Source: Rhodobacteraceae bacterium IMCC1335 (GTDB taxonomy: Bacteria; Pseudomonadota; Alphaproteobacteria; Rhodobacterales; Rhodobacteraceae). Taken from it: 64,000 nt of DNA. The notes below the pieces were generated by a model. It did not search any database and had not been told where the DNA came from. It worked only from the letters and a program-made list of their open reading frames with translations. Shown one piece after another: positions 8,780 to 19,155 of this stretch. Position 1 is the first letter of the stretch, and each line of letters begins with the position of its first letter. The stretch is from positions 3,671,585 to 3,735,584 of the forward strand of contig CP046864.1 of the NCBI GenBank assembly GCA_039640495.1, read 5' to 3'. Both the position numbers and the translations under genes were made by a program.

Positions 8780-10780
8780 CTAGGCCGTAATGCGGGGCCG
8801 GCCTGACACCACAGCGGTTAGTCGCGCTTCAATGAAAACCATGCGATTCTCTGCCTGCGTTTTTGAAATATCGCGCTGCCAGCTTAGCTCAAGCGCATCA
8901 GCCCCTGCAGCCTTCGCCTGCGTTATCGCCTGATCCCTCAAGATCTGCTCAAGCGTTTCAAGCGCCAGTGTTTCTTGCGTAAAATCCTGCGTGCCCGCGC
9001 CACTATGGACGCGAAACACGCCTTCTGTGGGCGCGGTCACCGTACCGCTGGCGCGCATCGTAATCTGCCCGACAACTGCGCCGATAGCATTTGCAACATC
9101 GCCATGCTGGGGAAGCAGCATTGGGCAGTTCAGGCGCGCCCCAACCGCAGGGTAATAGCTTGGCGCCGAAGCGCCCAAACCTACCACAGGCAGGTTTAGG
9201 CCAGCATCCAGTTTTATCAATCCACGATGCCCGCTTAGCCCACGTTCCAGCAAGATATGCCCTGCCAAATCTTGCGAGGCCAACCCAAAGCTTTGCTCTT
9301 CTTCGGCAAAAGCCACGTCTAACAACGCAGTGGAGGTTTGGCGAGTGAGTTGATCGATTATCATATCCGCCATATCTTGTGGGCTTTTTGCCAAGCGCTG
9401 CCCGGCGCCCGTGCGCCGCCGCCCAAAAACGCTCAGGGCTTTTTGCGCCGCACCGCGATCCCAAAGTTGCGAAGCGCCCAGAAAATGGCTGGCATCCGAA
9501 GGCGTTAAAGCTGCAATTTGTATCACCCCCCGCGACAGCAAGCGGCGCAAAACCTGCTGCTCTAACCGACTTTTCAGCACCTTATCCAAGGGTTGAAAAT
9601 CAAGGGTGAGGCGCTGATAAAGCGCCAGATCGCGGCCTTGTAGCCCTTGCATAGCCTGCCCCGCAAGGCGGCGCACAAAACGCCCATCATATTCGCTTGG
9701 AAGCGCCGTATGGAGCTGACGATCTAACGCATCATGCACCAGATCGGGGGCCTCTATCGCCGCCAAGCAAATTGGCAAAACGCGTTTGGGCCCCAGCAAA
9801 ACGCCACCCTGCAACCCTTCAGATAAAAAATGAACTTCGCTATCGCCCCCCAAACCAGAGGTGCGCATAGCAACAGCCTCCACCATGGTGCGATAAGGGC
9901 CCACTTGGGCCCCCTGCGGATCCAGCGCTGGTTGCCCGTTGCGCAAAACGGCAATATCCGTGGTGGTGCCACCAATATCAGAAACCAAAGCTGTTTTTTC
10001 ACCAGTGAGCCACCGCGCGCCCACCAGCGAGGCAGCAGGCCCGCTTAGAATGGTCTCGATGGGTTTGTCGCGCGCCAGTTGCGCCGAAATCAAGGCCCCA
10101 TCGCCGCGCACCACCATCAAGGGCGCCAGAATACCAAGCGCCGTTAATTTGAAGCTTGCCCGCTCAATCAAACCATCAATCATCCCAATCAAACGGGCGT
10201 TTAACACCGATGTGAGCGCCCGCTTTGGCCCATTTAATTTCGAGGATAGCTGATAAGACGCGCTGACCGGCTTTCCCGAGACCGCGCGGATAAGCTGGCT
10301 CGCCGCTTCTTCATGCGCCGGATTGCGCGTGGCGAACTGCCCGGCCACGGCAAAAGCTGACACCCCGGTTTGCGCCTCTACCCAGCTTTGCAAGGCGCGC
10401 AGACCCAAAGGCTGCTGCTCCGATCCTGAATGATCATGCCCCCCGGGTAATTCGATGGCCGGATCACCGGCCAATACCTCAGACAGGCCATGGCGGATCA
10501 GATCACCGGGGCGAAACCCGATATAGACCAATCCCACCCGTCCGCCTTGCCCTTCAACCAACGCGTTCGTGGCCAATGTGGTTGATAGCGAGGCCATCGC
10601 GATCTCTTCCGGTTTGATCTGCGAGGCGGCCAAAACCGCCGCGACAGCCTTGCCAATGCCCTCGGCCAGATCTGCGCGCGTGGTTAAGGATTTTGCGCTG
10701 GCGATCACTTCTGTTTCATCGCGCAGCAAAACTGCATCCGTAAAAGTACCACCCGTATCAACGCCCAGTAAAACGGCCAT
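8780..10780 (-). CDS. Hydantoinase/oxoprolinase family protein (HyuA-like)
   Basis: Family members perform ATP-dependent opening of hydantoin, oxoproline or similar rings, or carboxylate ketones. The protein has 666 residues. The N-terminal domain starts with VDTGGTFTDAVLL (about residues 7-19), and the central ATPase-like domain holds VSDIGGTTTDIAVLRNG (about 265-281). The partner subunit HyuB, usually encoded next door, is absent, so this may act alone or with a distant partner. The ATG has GAGGAT just upstream. A 7-bp hairpin with no T-run overlaps the stop (8754-8785). The substrate cannot be assigned. Confidence 0.85.
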   Translation of the reverse strand: MAVLLGVDTGGTFTDAVLLRDETEVIASAKSLTTRADLAEGIGKAVAAVLAASQIKPEEIAMASLSTTLATNALVEGQGGRVGLVYIGFRPGDLIRHGLSEVLAGDPAIELPGGHDHSGSEQQPLGLRALQSWVEAQTGVSAFAVAGQFATRNPAHEEAASQLIRAVSGKPVSASYQLSSKLNGPKRALTSVLNARLIGMIDGLIERASFKLTALGILAPLMVVRGDGALISAQLARDKPIETILSGPAASLVGARWLTGEKTALVSDIGGTTTDIAVLRNGQPALDPQGAQVGPYRTMVEAVAMRTSGLGGDSEVHFLSEGLQGGVLLGPKRVLPICLAAIEAPDLVHDALDRQLHTALPSEYDGRFVRRLAGQAMQGLQGRDLALYQRLTLDFQPLDKVLKSRLEQQVLRRLLSRGVIQIAALTPSDASHFLGASQLWDRGAAQKALSVFGRRRTGAGQRLAKSPQDMADMIIDQLTRQTSTALLDVAFAEEEQSFGLASQDLAGHILLERGLSGHRGLIKLDAGLNLPVVGLGASAPSYYPAVGARLNCPMLLPQHGDVANAIGAVVGQITMRASGTVTAPTEGVFRVHSGAGTQDFTQETLALETLEQILRDQAITQAKAAGADALELSWQRDISKTQAENRMVFIEARLTAVVSGRPRITA

Positions 10781-10897
10781 CTGATCCTCTTAATGATTGA
10801 CTGTTACAGTTGCCTCCGCCCGCACCTAGTCGCAATTAAAGCCAAAAGAAAGACAGATTACGACACAAAGCCGCGGATCAAAGCCGCTTTCGGCCAG

Positions 10898-11932
10898 TTA
10901 AAGTTTTTCAAGCTGCGCTTGCGCCCAAATCGCTGCTTCTGCGACCGTTGGGTCAGCATCTGATTGCAGTCGGGCGGCCACCGCTGCCAACTCAACCTGC
11001 TGCGAATTTCCGATCGCATAAAGCACATTGCGTATAAAACGATCACGGCCGATTCGTTTGATCGGGCTGCCCGAAAATTTCTGGCGAAATTCCGCATCCT
11101 TTAGCATCGCCAGCTCGGCCAATTTTGGCGCGGTTAAATCTTCGCGCGCATGAAAGCGCATATCTTGCGCGGTTTGTGCAAATTTATTCCACGGGCATGC
11201 CGCCAAACAATCATCGCAACCATAAATGCGATTTCCCATCTGCGCCCGTAAATCAAGATCCACCGGGCCTTTATGTTCAATCGTCAGATAGGAAATGCAG
11301 CGCCGCGCATCCAGCTGATATGGCGCTGGAAAAGCCTGCGTCGGGCAAGCCTGCAAACACGCCTGACAAGATCCGCAATGATCCGGCTCTTTTTCATCCA
11401 ACGGCAAATCGAGCGTTGTAAAAATCGCGCCCAAGAAAAACCAATTGCCCAGCGATCGGTTGACCAAATTGGTATGTTTGCCTTGCCAGCCAAGCCCAGC
11501 AGCCTGCGCCAAGGGTTTTTCTGGCACCGGCGCCGTATCCACAAACACTTTAACAGCGCCGCCCTTCTCGGCGATTAACCAACGGGCCAAGGCTTTCAGA
11601 CGCTTTTTAATAACATCATGGTAATCTTTATTTCGGGCATAAACAGAAATTGTACCGCGATCAGGCTGCGCCAAAACCGCCATCGGATCTTCGCTGGGCG
11701 CGTAGGACCGCGCCAGCATTATAACCGATTTCGCCTCTGGCCACAGGGCGCTGGGATCCGAACGCCAGGCTTGGCGATCCTCCAGCCAAGCCATTTGTCC
11801 ATGATAATTTTTGGCCAAAAATGCGCGCAAATCGGCCTCCATCTGGGGTACGGCCGAGGGTTGGCAAATCGCCAGTTGATCAAAACCTTCCCCCTTGGCC
11901 TGCGCCAAAAGCCGCTGTTTAAGCTCTTGCAT
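10898..11932 (-). CDS. queG: tRNA epoxyqueuosine(34) reductase QueG
   Basis: Cobalamin- and iron-sulfur-dependent enzyme that makes the last step of queuosine in tRNA wobble position 34. The protein has about 344 residues. Two 4Fe-4S motifs are visible, [16 protein letters not shown] (near residue 187) and [11 protein letters not shown] (near 237), and [10 protein letters not shown] (near 132) is the family signature. The ATG at 11932 is chosen over an in-frame TTG at 11947. The C-terminus ends near KL without the long HEAT extension seen in some species. The gene follows the glutathione transferase gene by 53 bases. Confidence 0.93.
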   Translation of the reverse strand: MQELKQRLLAQAKGEGFDQLAICQPSAVPQMEADLRAFLAKNYHGQMAWLEDRQAWRSDPSALWPEAKSVIMLARSYAPSEDPMAVLAQPDRGTISVYARNKDYHDVIKKRLKALARWLIAEKGGAVKVFVDTAPVPEKPLAQAAGLGWQGKHTNLVNRSLGNWFFLGAIFTTLDLPLDEKEPDHCGSCQACLQACPTQAFPAPYQLDARRCISYLTIEHKGPVDLDLRAQMGNRIYGCDDCLAACPWNKFAQTAQDMRFHAREDLTAPKLAELAMLKDAEFRQKFSGSPIKRIGRDRFIRNVLYAIGNSQQVELAAVAARLQSDADPTVAEAAIWAQAQLEKL

Positions 11933-11985
11933 CAGATCCCGGCCCAATATAGGACGCCGCGCCTCTGCCTGAGCCGCACGCCATG

Positions 11986-12651
11986 TTAGAAATCCAAATC
12001 ATTGTAATGTTTGGGCGGTGGAAACCCCGGCACTTGATCCGCCAGAATACTTCGAAACGCAGGGCGAGATTTGATTTTTGCGTACCAATCTTTCACGATG
12101 GCCGATCGATTCCAATCCACATCTGAAATATAATCTAGCACTGACAGATGCGCGGCAGCTGCAAAATCTGCCAGCGTCATCTGATCCCCCGCAAGCCAGC
12201 GGCGCTGGTCCAACAGCTCAGACATATAATCAAGATGAAATTTTATCGCCTTCATACCTGCAATCACGTGTTTGCTTTCAGGAAAACCCTCACCGGTGAT
12301 TTTCTTGATCACCCGCTCATTTAGCAATTTTACCGTCACGTCTTTGTGAAACTTATCATCGAACCACGCGATCAAACGGCGCATTTCGTATTTGTCCAAA
12401 GCGGTTTTGGGCAGCAGCGCTGGATCGGGGTATAAATCCTCAAGAAATTCGCAAATCGCACCGCTTTGAGTGAGATAGCCGCTTTCATGGCGCAAAATCG
12501 GAACTTGCCCAGCCGGATTACGGCGCAAAAAATCCGTGCTGCGCTCCCAGTATTTTTCATCGACCAGCTCAACCTCAACGCGTTTTTCAGCAAGGGTCAG
12601 CCGAATTTTCCGACAAAACGGCGAGAGAGGGGCATGATACAAGCGCAGCAT
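11986..12651 (-). CDS. Glutathione S-transferase family protein
   Basis: Cytosolic GST of 221 residues. The thioredoxin-like N-terminal domain begins [20 protein letters not shown], with the SPFC region near residues 9-12 in the glutathione site, and contains [19 protein letters not shown] (about 48-66). The helical C-terminal domain has the capping motif [13 protein letters not shown] near residue 160. The substrate is unknown. It lies just upstream of queG in the same orientation, so co-transcription is likely. Confidence 0.88.
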   Translation of the reverse strand: MLRLYHAPLSPFCRKIRLTLAEKRVEVELVDEKYWERSTDFLRRNPAGQVPILRHESGYLTQSGAICEFLEDLYPDPALLPKTALDKYEMRRLIAWFDDKFHKDVTVKLLNERVIKKITGEGFPESKHVIAGMKAIKFHLDYMSELLDQRRWLAGDQMTLADFAAAAHLSVLDYISDVDWNRSAIVKDWYAKIKSRPAFRSILADQVPGFPPPKHYNDLDF

Positions 12652-12836
12652 TTCAGACTTTCAAAACAAATAACGTCTCACTTTGAATGCCTTGTCAGAG
12701 CGGGTTTTTCAATCCTTCAAACGCCAATTTATCCTGCTTGGCACGATTATATCGCCTAAGCCGGTTTGCCAAAGACGCGTCTGACATAGGCAGCGCGCTT
12801 GAGCTCTTTAAACCAAGGGCCCAAGCGCTGCTTTGC

Positions 12837-15800
12837 TTATTCAGCCGGAATACTTTTGGCTTCATCCGATAAAGGATGCGGCAGATGCACCAACATCTCT
12901 TTAGGGCACACTTGCAAAAAGTGGTCTTTTTCCACATCCCATTGGCGCAAAATATCATGCGCCTTAGGGCTGCCGGTTTCTTCAGCATGGCGTGAAATCA
13001 AAGATTTCAACTGCTCTTGCCAATGTCCAATCGTGACCGGACAGGTGACCAATGTTTCCATATTCATCCGGCTTTGCGCCAGCGAGTCTGGATCATAGAT
13101 ATAGGCCATGCCACCCGTCATACCGGCGCCAAAATTGGCCCCGACAGTGCCCAAAATCACCGCAACCCCGCCGGTCATATATTCGCACCCATTGCTGCCG
13201 CAGCCTTCAACCACAACCTTGGCACCTGAATTGCGCACGCCAAAGCGCTCACCGGCGCGCCCGCTTGCGAATAAGTGGCCATCGGTGGCGCCATAGAGAA
13301 CCGTGTTGCCGATAATTGTATTATCCGCCGCCACCAAGGGGCTGGTCATTGCAGGGCGCACCACAATCATGCCCCCTGACAGCCCTTTACCAACATAATC
13401 ATTGGCATCCCCCGACACTTGCAGCTTCAGCCCGGGCGCGGCGAAGGCGCCCAAAGATTGGCCCGCGCTGCCGGTAAGCTTGATCGTTAGATGATCTTCT
13501 TGCAGCGCATTGCGCATACCGAATTTGGTTACGATATGGCTGGATATGCGCGTGCCGACGGTGCGGTGGGTGTTTTGAACCGAATAAGACAGCTGCATTT
13601 TTTCGCCATCTTGTAAAAACCGCGCCGCGTCGCGCACAATCTCAGCATCCAGCGTATCAGGAACCGTATTGCGGGGACGGTCACGGTTATACACAACCGT
13701 GTCAGCCCCATCGACGCGGATCAGAAGTGGGTTCAAGTCCAGATCATCCAAATGTTCGGCGCCCCGGCTGACTTGACCGAGCAGATCGGCCCGACCAATG
13801 ATCTCATCCAATGAGCGCGCGCCAATGCTCGCCAGAATTTCGCGCACCTCTTGCGCATAGAAGGTGATCAAATTCACGACTTTATCCGCAGAGCCGGTGA
13901 ATTTTGAGCGCAGCTCTTCGTTTTGCGTGCACACGCCGACCGGGCATGTGTTGGATTGGCACTGCCGCACCATAATACAGCCCATCGCAATCAACGCTGC
14001 GGTGCCGATGCCAAATTCTTCGGCCCCCATCATCGCAGCCATGATGATATCACGACCCGTGCGCAAACCGCCATCGGTGCGTAAAGTAATGCGGTCGCGC
14101 AGATTGTTCATCGCCAACACTTGATGGGCCTCGGTCAATCCCATTTCCCATGGCAAGCCGGCAAATTTGATCGAGGTTGCCGGAGAGGCACCGGTGCCCC
14201 CATTATGGCCGGAAATCAAAATCACATCTGCTTCGGCTTTTGCAACCCCGGCCGCGATCGTGCCCACGCCCGAAGAAGCGACCAATTTCACCGTCACTTT
14301 GCAGCGCGGGTTGATTTGTTTCAAATCATAGATCAGCTGCGCCAAATCCTCGATCGAATAAATATCGTGATGTGGAGGCGGGGAAATTAACGTAACGCCC
14401 TTGGTGGAATGGCGCAAACGGGCGATCAAATCGGTGACCTTCATGCCCGGCAGCTGACCGCCTTCACCTGGTTTCGCCCCTTGCGCGACCTTAATCTCAA
14501 GCTCTTCACATTGGTTGAGATATTCCGCAGTCACGCCAAAGCGGCCCGAAGCAACTTGCTTAATTTTCGCCGATGGGTTGTCACCATTTGGTTCGGGGTG
14601 AAAATGCGCTGGATCCTCGCCCCCTTCGCCGCTATCCGATTTGGCACCGATACGGTTCATCGCGACGTTTAGCGTTTTATGCGCTTCCGGGCTTAAGGCA
14701 CCCAAAGACATACCCGGCGTCACAAAGCGCCGACGAATCGCGGTGATGCTTTCCACTTCCTCTAATGGCACAGGATCACCGATCGGCTTCACAGCCAGCA
14801 AATCGCGCAAATGAATTGGCGGGTTTGATTGCATGCGGGCAGAATATTGTTTCCATAAATCAAAGCTGGCCCGATCACAGGCGGTTTGCATCATATGCAT
14901 GGTCTGGGCCTCCCAAGCGTGGGTTTCACCAGTTTTGCGCGATTTATAAAACCCGCCCATCGGCAAAACACCCGTGGCACCCTGCCAAGCTGCCGCGTGA
15001 ATTTCTTCTGCTTTTTTCTGCACGCCGCTGACGCCAATGCCCGAAATCCGGCTCATCAAGCCCGGGAAATATTCAGCGCACATCGCACGGCTAAGCCCAA
15101 CAGCTTCAAAATTCAAACCGCCCCGATAGGAAGAAATCACCGAAATACCCATTTTCGACATGATTTTCAGCAAGCCTTGATCGATCGCCTCGCGATAGCG
15201 CGACACAACCTCTGTCAGGGTCCCGTTCAGCAAGCCGCGCTCAATCCGATCGTTCAAACTGTCCTCGGCCAAATAGGCATTCACCACCGTTGCCCCCGCG
15301 CCAATCAAAACCGCAAAATAATGCGGATCAATGCATTCTGCAGACCGCACATTCAGCGAACAGAACGTACGCAAGCCTTTGCGGGTGAGATGGCTGTGCA
15401 CCGCGGAGGTGGCCAAAATCATCGGCATGGCGATTTTTTCTGCGTTAGAGGCGTGATCGCTCAAAACCAAATGACCCGCCCCCGAACGTACGGCATCTTC
15501 TGCCTCTGCCCGGATGCGCTCCAAGCCTGTTTGCAGGGCTGATGGCCCTGAGCCAACGGCAAAGCTACAGTCAATCTCAACCATCGGCGCGTTAAAATGC
15601 CGGGTCAATTCCTCCCATTGCGCATTTCCAACGAAGGGGCTGTCAAGCACCAGAATTTCAGTTTGCGCGCTGCTTTCATCCAATACGTTTTTAAGATTTC
15701 CAAATCGCGTTTTCAGGCTCATCACGCGGTATTCGCGCAGGCTGTCAATCGGCGGGTTGGTCACTTGCGAGAAATTTTGCCGGAAATAATGCGACAAGGG

Positions 15801-17390
15801 GCGATATTTTTTCGACAAGACCGCGCTCGGCGTATCATCACCCATCGATGCCAGCGTTTCTTTGCCATCTTCGGCCATCGGCGCCAGAATTTGTTCGAGC
15901 TCTTCGATCGAATATCCCGCGGCAATCTGACGTTGACGCAAATCTGCGCCGGTAAATAGCGGGGCTTCGGTGACGCTTGCCAAAGGCGCGTCTAATTCGT
16001 TGATTTTCTCAACCCAGCTGCCAAAGGGCTGCGCGGCCGCCAATTTATCTTTGATCGCTGTGTCATGGTATAATTTTCCATCACTCATATCGACCGCGAG
16101 CAATTGCCCCGGGCCCAAAGCGCCCTTTTCGCGCACCGTGGCCTCGTCAATCGGCACCATGCCGGTTTCGGATCCGGCGATCAGCAAGCCATCGCCCGTC
16201 ACCACATAGCGCATCGGGCGCAAACCATTACGGTCCAGCCCAGCGCAAACCCAGCGACCATCGGTCATCGCCAACGCCGCAGGGCCATCCCATGGCTCCA
16301 TCACCGAATTGCAGTAAGAATACATATCCCGCCAAGCATCGGGCAGGTCTTTGCCCTGCTTTGACCAGGTTTCAGGCACTAACATGGTTTTCGCCATTGG
16401 CGCATTGCGCCCAGCGCGCACCAAGGCCTCGAACACCGCGTCAAGCGCCGCAGAATCAGAAGAGCCACTTGGCACGATGGGTTTGATGTCTTCAGCCGTC
16501 TCGCCAAATGCCATACTTGCCATGCGAATTTCATGGCTTTTCATCCAATTCACATTGCCTTTCAGCGTGTTGATTTCGCCATTATGCGCGAGCATCCGAA
16601 ACGGCTGCGCCAACCACCATTGGGGAAACGTGTTTGTGGAATAGCGCTGATGATAGATGGCAAAGGCGCTGGTGAAGCGCTCATCCATCAAATCAGGATA
16701 GAACACCGCCACCTGTTCGGCCAGCATCATGCCCTTGTAAATGATCGAACGGCAAGATAGCGAGGCGATGTAAAGTTGCCCCACACCCGATGCGGCCGCA
16801 GATTTTTCAATTCGGCGGCGGATCACGTAGAGATCGCGCTCAAACGTTTCTTCATCTACCCCTTTGGAGTTGCTGATCAGAATTTGTTCAATTTCGGGCC
16901 GCGTTGCGTTGGCTTTTTCGCCTAAACAACTGACCTCAACGGGCACGTGCCGCCATCCATAGATATAATAACCCATCCGCAAAACTTCGCTTTCAACGAT
17001 GCTTCGGCAGGTTTCTTGAGCGCCAAAATCTGCGCGGGGTAAAAACACCTGCCCCACAGCCACCAGCTCATCTTGGCGCGGTTCATGCCCCGTCCGGCGG
17101 ATTTGATCATAGAAAAACCGCACGGGTATTTGCACGTGAATGCCGGCTCCGTCGCCGGTTTTGCCATCTGCATCCACAGCGCCGCGGTGCCAAACCGCTT
17201 TCAACGCGGCAATGCCATTTTCAACAACTTTGCGGCTGGCCTTGCCATTGATCGACACCACCAAACCTACGCCGCATGAGGCATGCTCATCTTCTTCGCG
17301 ATACAGGCTGTTCTGCGTCATCCATTGGCGCTTTTGTTCCTGTTGCTTCATCCAATCTGGCCCAAAGCCCGTGGTGTTTTCATGTGTCAT
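12837..17390 (-). CDS. gltB: Glutamate synthase (NADPH) large subunit
   Basis: Large subunit of GOGAT, which transfers the glutamine amide to 2-oxoglutarate. The protein has 1517 residues. The type-2 glutaminase domain starts at ASCGVGLVVS, with the catalytic cysteine near residue 39 after a propeptide. Central and FMN-binding synthase domains follow (about 480-1220). The 3Fe-4S ligands are in CIMVRQCQSNTCPVGVC (about 1168). A GXGXG beta-helix domain, with GGMIVVRP and GCEYMTGG, fills the C-terminus. The ATG has AAGGAGATG upstream. gltD precedes it by 78 bases, so the order is gltD-gltB. Confidence 0.98.
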   Translation of the reverse strand: MTHENTTGFGPDWMKQQEQKRQWMTQNSLYREEDEHASCGVGLVVSINGKASRKVVENGIAALKAVWHRGAVDADGKTGDGAGIHVQIPVRFFYDQIRRTGHEPRQDELVAVGQVFLPRADFGAQETCRSIVESEVLRMGYYIYGWRHVPVEVSCLGEKANATRPEIEQILISNSKGVDEETFERDLYVIRRRIEKSAAASGVGQLYIASLSCRSIIYKGMMLAEQVAVFYPDLMDERFTSAFAIYHQRYSTNTFPQWWLAQPFRMLAHNGEINTLKGNVNWMKSHEIRMASMAFGETAEDIKPIVPSGSSDSAALDAVFEALVRAGRNAPMAKTMLVPETWSKQGKDLPDAWRDMYSYCNSVMEPWDGPAALAMTDGRWVCAGLDRNGLRPMRYVVTGDGLLIAGSETGMVPIDEATVREKGALGPGQLLAVDMSDGKLYHDTAIKDKLAAAQPFGSWVEKINELDAPLASVTEAPLFTGADLRQRQIAAGYSIEELEQILAPMAEDGKETLASMGDDTPSAVLSKKYRPLSHYFRQNFSQVTNPPIDSLREYRVMSLKTRFGNLKNVLDESSAQTEILVLDSPFVGNAQWEELTRHFNAPMVEIDCSFAVGSGPSALQTGLERIRAEAEDAVRSGAGHLVLSDHASNAEKIAMPMILATSAVHSHLTRKGLRTFCSLNVRSAECIDPHYFAVLIGAGATVVNAYLAEDSLNDRIERGLLNGTLTEVVSRYREAIDQGLLKIMSKMGISVISSYRGGLNFEAVGLSRAMCAEYFPGLMSRISGIGVSGVQKKAEEIHAAAWQGATGVLPMGGFYKSRKTGETHAWEAQTMHMMQTACDRASFDLWKQYSARMQSNPPIHLRDLLAVKPIGDPVPLEEVESITAIRRRFVTPGMSLGALSPEAHKTLNVAMNRIGAKSDSGEGGEDPAHFHPEPNGDNPSAKIKQVASGRFGVTAEYLNQCEELEIKVAQGAKPGEGGQLPGMKVTDLIARLRHSTKGVTLISPPPHHDIYSIEDLAQLIYDLKQINPRCKVTVKLVASSGVGTIAAGVAKAEADVILISGHNGGTGASPATSIKFAGLPWEMGLTEAHQVLAMNNLRDRITLRTDGGLRTGRDIIMAAMMGAEEFGIGTAALIAMGCIMVRQCQSNTCPVGVCTQNEELRSKFTGSADKVVNLITFYAQEVREILASIGARSLDEIIGRADLLGQVSRGAEHLDDLDLNPLLIRVDGADTVVYNRDRPRNTVPDTLDAEIVRDAARFLQDGEKMQLSYSVQNTHRTVGTRISSHIVTKFGMRNALQEDHLTIKLTGSAGQSLGAFAAPGLKLQVSGDANDYVGKGLSGGMIVVRPAMTSPLVAADNTIIGNTVLYGATDGHLFASGRAGERFGVRNSGAKVVVEGCGSNGCEYMTGGVAVILGTVGANFGAGMTGGMAYIYDPDSLAQSRMNMETLVTCPVTIGHWQEQLKSLISRHAEETGSPKAHDILRQWDVEKDHFLQVCPKEMLVHLPHPLSDEAKSIPAE

Positions 17391-17468
17391 GGATCATCTC
17401 CTTATGCGGCGGCGACCAATTTGCCCGAAGCCATTTGATGGCGGGCGTCAGCGCGGCCTTTTATCTTG

Positions 17469-18944
17469 TTATTCTGCGGCGATAGCAGCCGAAGGTTGCA
17501 GCTCGGCAATGATCGCATTGGCCGTATCCTGCCCATCTTTGATGGCCCAAACCACCAAGGAGGCCCCGCGCACGATATCGCCCACTGCGTAAACCCCCGG
17601 AAGCGCTGTTTTCCCGCTTCCAAACGCGGCTTTTATCGTTCCCCAGCGGGTCACGGGCAATTCGGGTTGGTCAAATAAATGCGGAAGATCTTCCGGTTCA
17701 AAGCCCAGCGCTTTGATCACCAGATCCGCCTTTTCGACATAGCGGCTGCCCTCGATCACCTCGGGCATGCGCCGTCCGGTGGCATCAGGCGCCCCAAGAC
17801 GCATTTTATGGCCCAGCACGCCGCGCACCGGGCCAGCTTGCCCGGCGACCGCTTTCACATCCTGAATGTTCGTATCATCTACAAAAGCTTCTGGCGCGGA
17901 TAGCCATTCAAAAACAACGCCTTCTTCCTCGGCATTTTCAACTTCCCGCTGCGATCCGGGCATATTGGCGCGGTCGCGGCGGTACATGCATTTTACCGAG
18001 GTGGCCCCTTGGCGGATCGCCGTGCGCACGCAATCCATCGCCGTATCCCCACCGCCGATCACCACCACGTTTTTATCGGCAGCATTCAACGCACCACTGG
18101 TAAATTCTGGCACGTCATCGCCAAAATTTTCACGGTTTGACGTGGCCAGAAAGTCGAGCGCTTGCACAACGCCCGAGAGCGCGCCGCCCGGAACATCCAA
18201 ATCGCGGATTTTGTAAACGCCAGTAGCCACAATCACGGCATCATGCTGCGCGCGCAGGTCCTCAAACGTGATATCTTCGCCGATATTGCAATTCAACTTA
18301 AGCGTCACCCCGCCATCAACCAATTGCTGATTGCGGCGCATAACAATGTCTTTTTCCAGCTTGAAGCCGGGAATACCATAGGTGAGCAATCCACCTGCCC
18401 GGTCATAGCGGTCATAAATCGTCACCTGAAACCCCGCCCGGCGCAGCCGATCTGCAGCGGCTAACCCACCGGGCCCTGCGCCAATAATACCAACCGATTT
18501 ATCAAGCTCGCGTGCAGGTGATAAAGGCTGCACCCAGCCTTCTTGCCATGCGGTATCGGTGATATATTTCTCGACAGCCCCAATCGTGACAGTTTCATGG
18601 CCCGATTGCTCGATCACGCAATTGCCCTCGCACAGACGGTCTTGCGGACAGATCCGCCCGCAGATCTCAGGAAAACTATTGGTCGCCTGCGACACCTCAT
18701 AGGCTTCTTGCAGGCGGCCCTCGGCGGTTAAGTGCAACCAATCGGGGATGTTGTTGTGAAGCGGGCAATGCGACTGGCAGTAAGGCACCCCGCATTGGCT
18801 ACAGCGGCTGGCCTGCTCTTTTGCCTTCTCAGCCGCGAATTCGGCGTAAATTTCTTTGAAATCTTCTGCACGCTCGGTTGCGCTGCGTTTCTTTGGCATA
18901 TCGCGTTCGATCGACACGAATTTTAACATTGGCTGCTTGGCCAT
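17469..18944 (-). CDS. gltD: Glutamate synthase (NADPH) small subunit
   Basis: FAD- and NADPH-binding subunit that feeds electrons to GltB. The protein has 491 residues. The N-terminal 4Fe-4S region is CSQCGVPYCQSHCPLHN (about residues 48-64) plus CGRICPQDRLCEGNC (about 94-108). The FAD fold has GIIGAGPGGLAAADRLRRAG (about 150) and the NADPH fold has VVIGGGDTAMDC (about 292). It has a strong ribosome site, AGGAGG. It is the first gene of the gltDB operon, and a 21-base perfect palindrome lies about 127 bases upstream of its start. Confidence 0.97.
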   Translation of the reverse strand: MAKQPMLKFVSIERDMPKKRSATERAEDFKEIYAEFAAEKAKEQASRCSQCGVPYCQSHCPLHNNIPDWLHLTAEGRLQEAYEVSQATNSFPEICGRICPQDRLCEGNCVIEQSGHETVTIGAVEKYITDTAWQEGWVQPLSPARELDKSVGIIGAGPGGLAAADRLRRAGFQVTIYDRYDRAGGLLTYGIPGFKLEKDIVMRRNQQLVDGGVTLKLNCNIGEDITFEDLRAQHDAVIVATGVYKIRDLDVPGGALSGVVQALDFLATSNRENFGDDVPEFTSGALNAADKNVVVIGGGDTAMDCVRTAIRQGATSVKCMYRRDRANMPGSQREVENAEEEGVVFEWLSAPEAFVDDTNIQDVKAVAGQAGPVRGVLGHKMRLGAPDATGRRMPEVIEGSRYVEKADLVIKALGFEPEDLPHLFDQPELPVTRWGTIKAAFGSGKTALPGVYAVGDIVRGASLVVWAIKDGQDTANAIIAELQPSAAIAAE

Positions 18945-19070
18945 GAGAGCCTCCTACTTTCACTTTCTGGTTATGTAGCGGAAGCCTATCAAAAAGAAAA
19001 GGCAGAAGTGCTGACGTTTATTTTCAATTACGCCCTTAAAAAGCAAATAATTGACAATCTAGATCAAAAA

Positions 19071-19091
19071 TTAAGTCCGAGTCGGACTTAA
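19071..19091. promoter_or_regulatory. 21-base perfect palindrome between gltD and uppP
   Basis: TTAAGTCCGA, a central G, then TCGGACTTAA form a perfect inverted repeat with 10-base arms, in the 211-base divergent spacer. Such a site is typical of a dimeric repressor or activator. A TTGACA lies at 19051-19056 and an AT-rich TATTATAAAT stretch near 19104, so promoter elements flank it. It is not followed by a T-run, so a terminator is unlikely. Which of the two genes it serves, and by what regulator, is not known. Confidence 0.55.
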
Positions 19092-19155
19092 AAAGAGTGT
19101 TTCTATTATAAATCTGTTGGTTATATGATGGGTTTGCACCATTATAAGGTTTTAA

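Noticed and set aside
10867..10887. Direct repeat of AAAGCCGC after queG
   Set aside because: Two short copies only, in a GC-rich context; no supported function.
12794..12830. Hairpin GCGCTTG/CAAGCGC after gltB
   Set aside because: No T-run and a bulged continuation; too weak for a terminator call.
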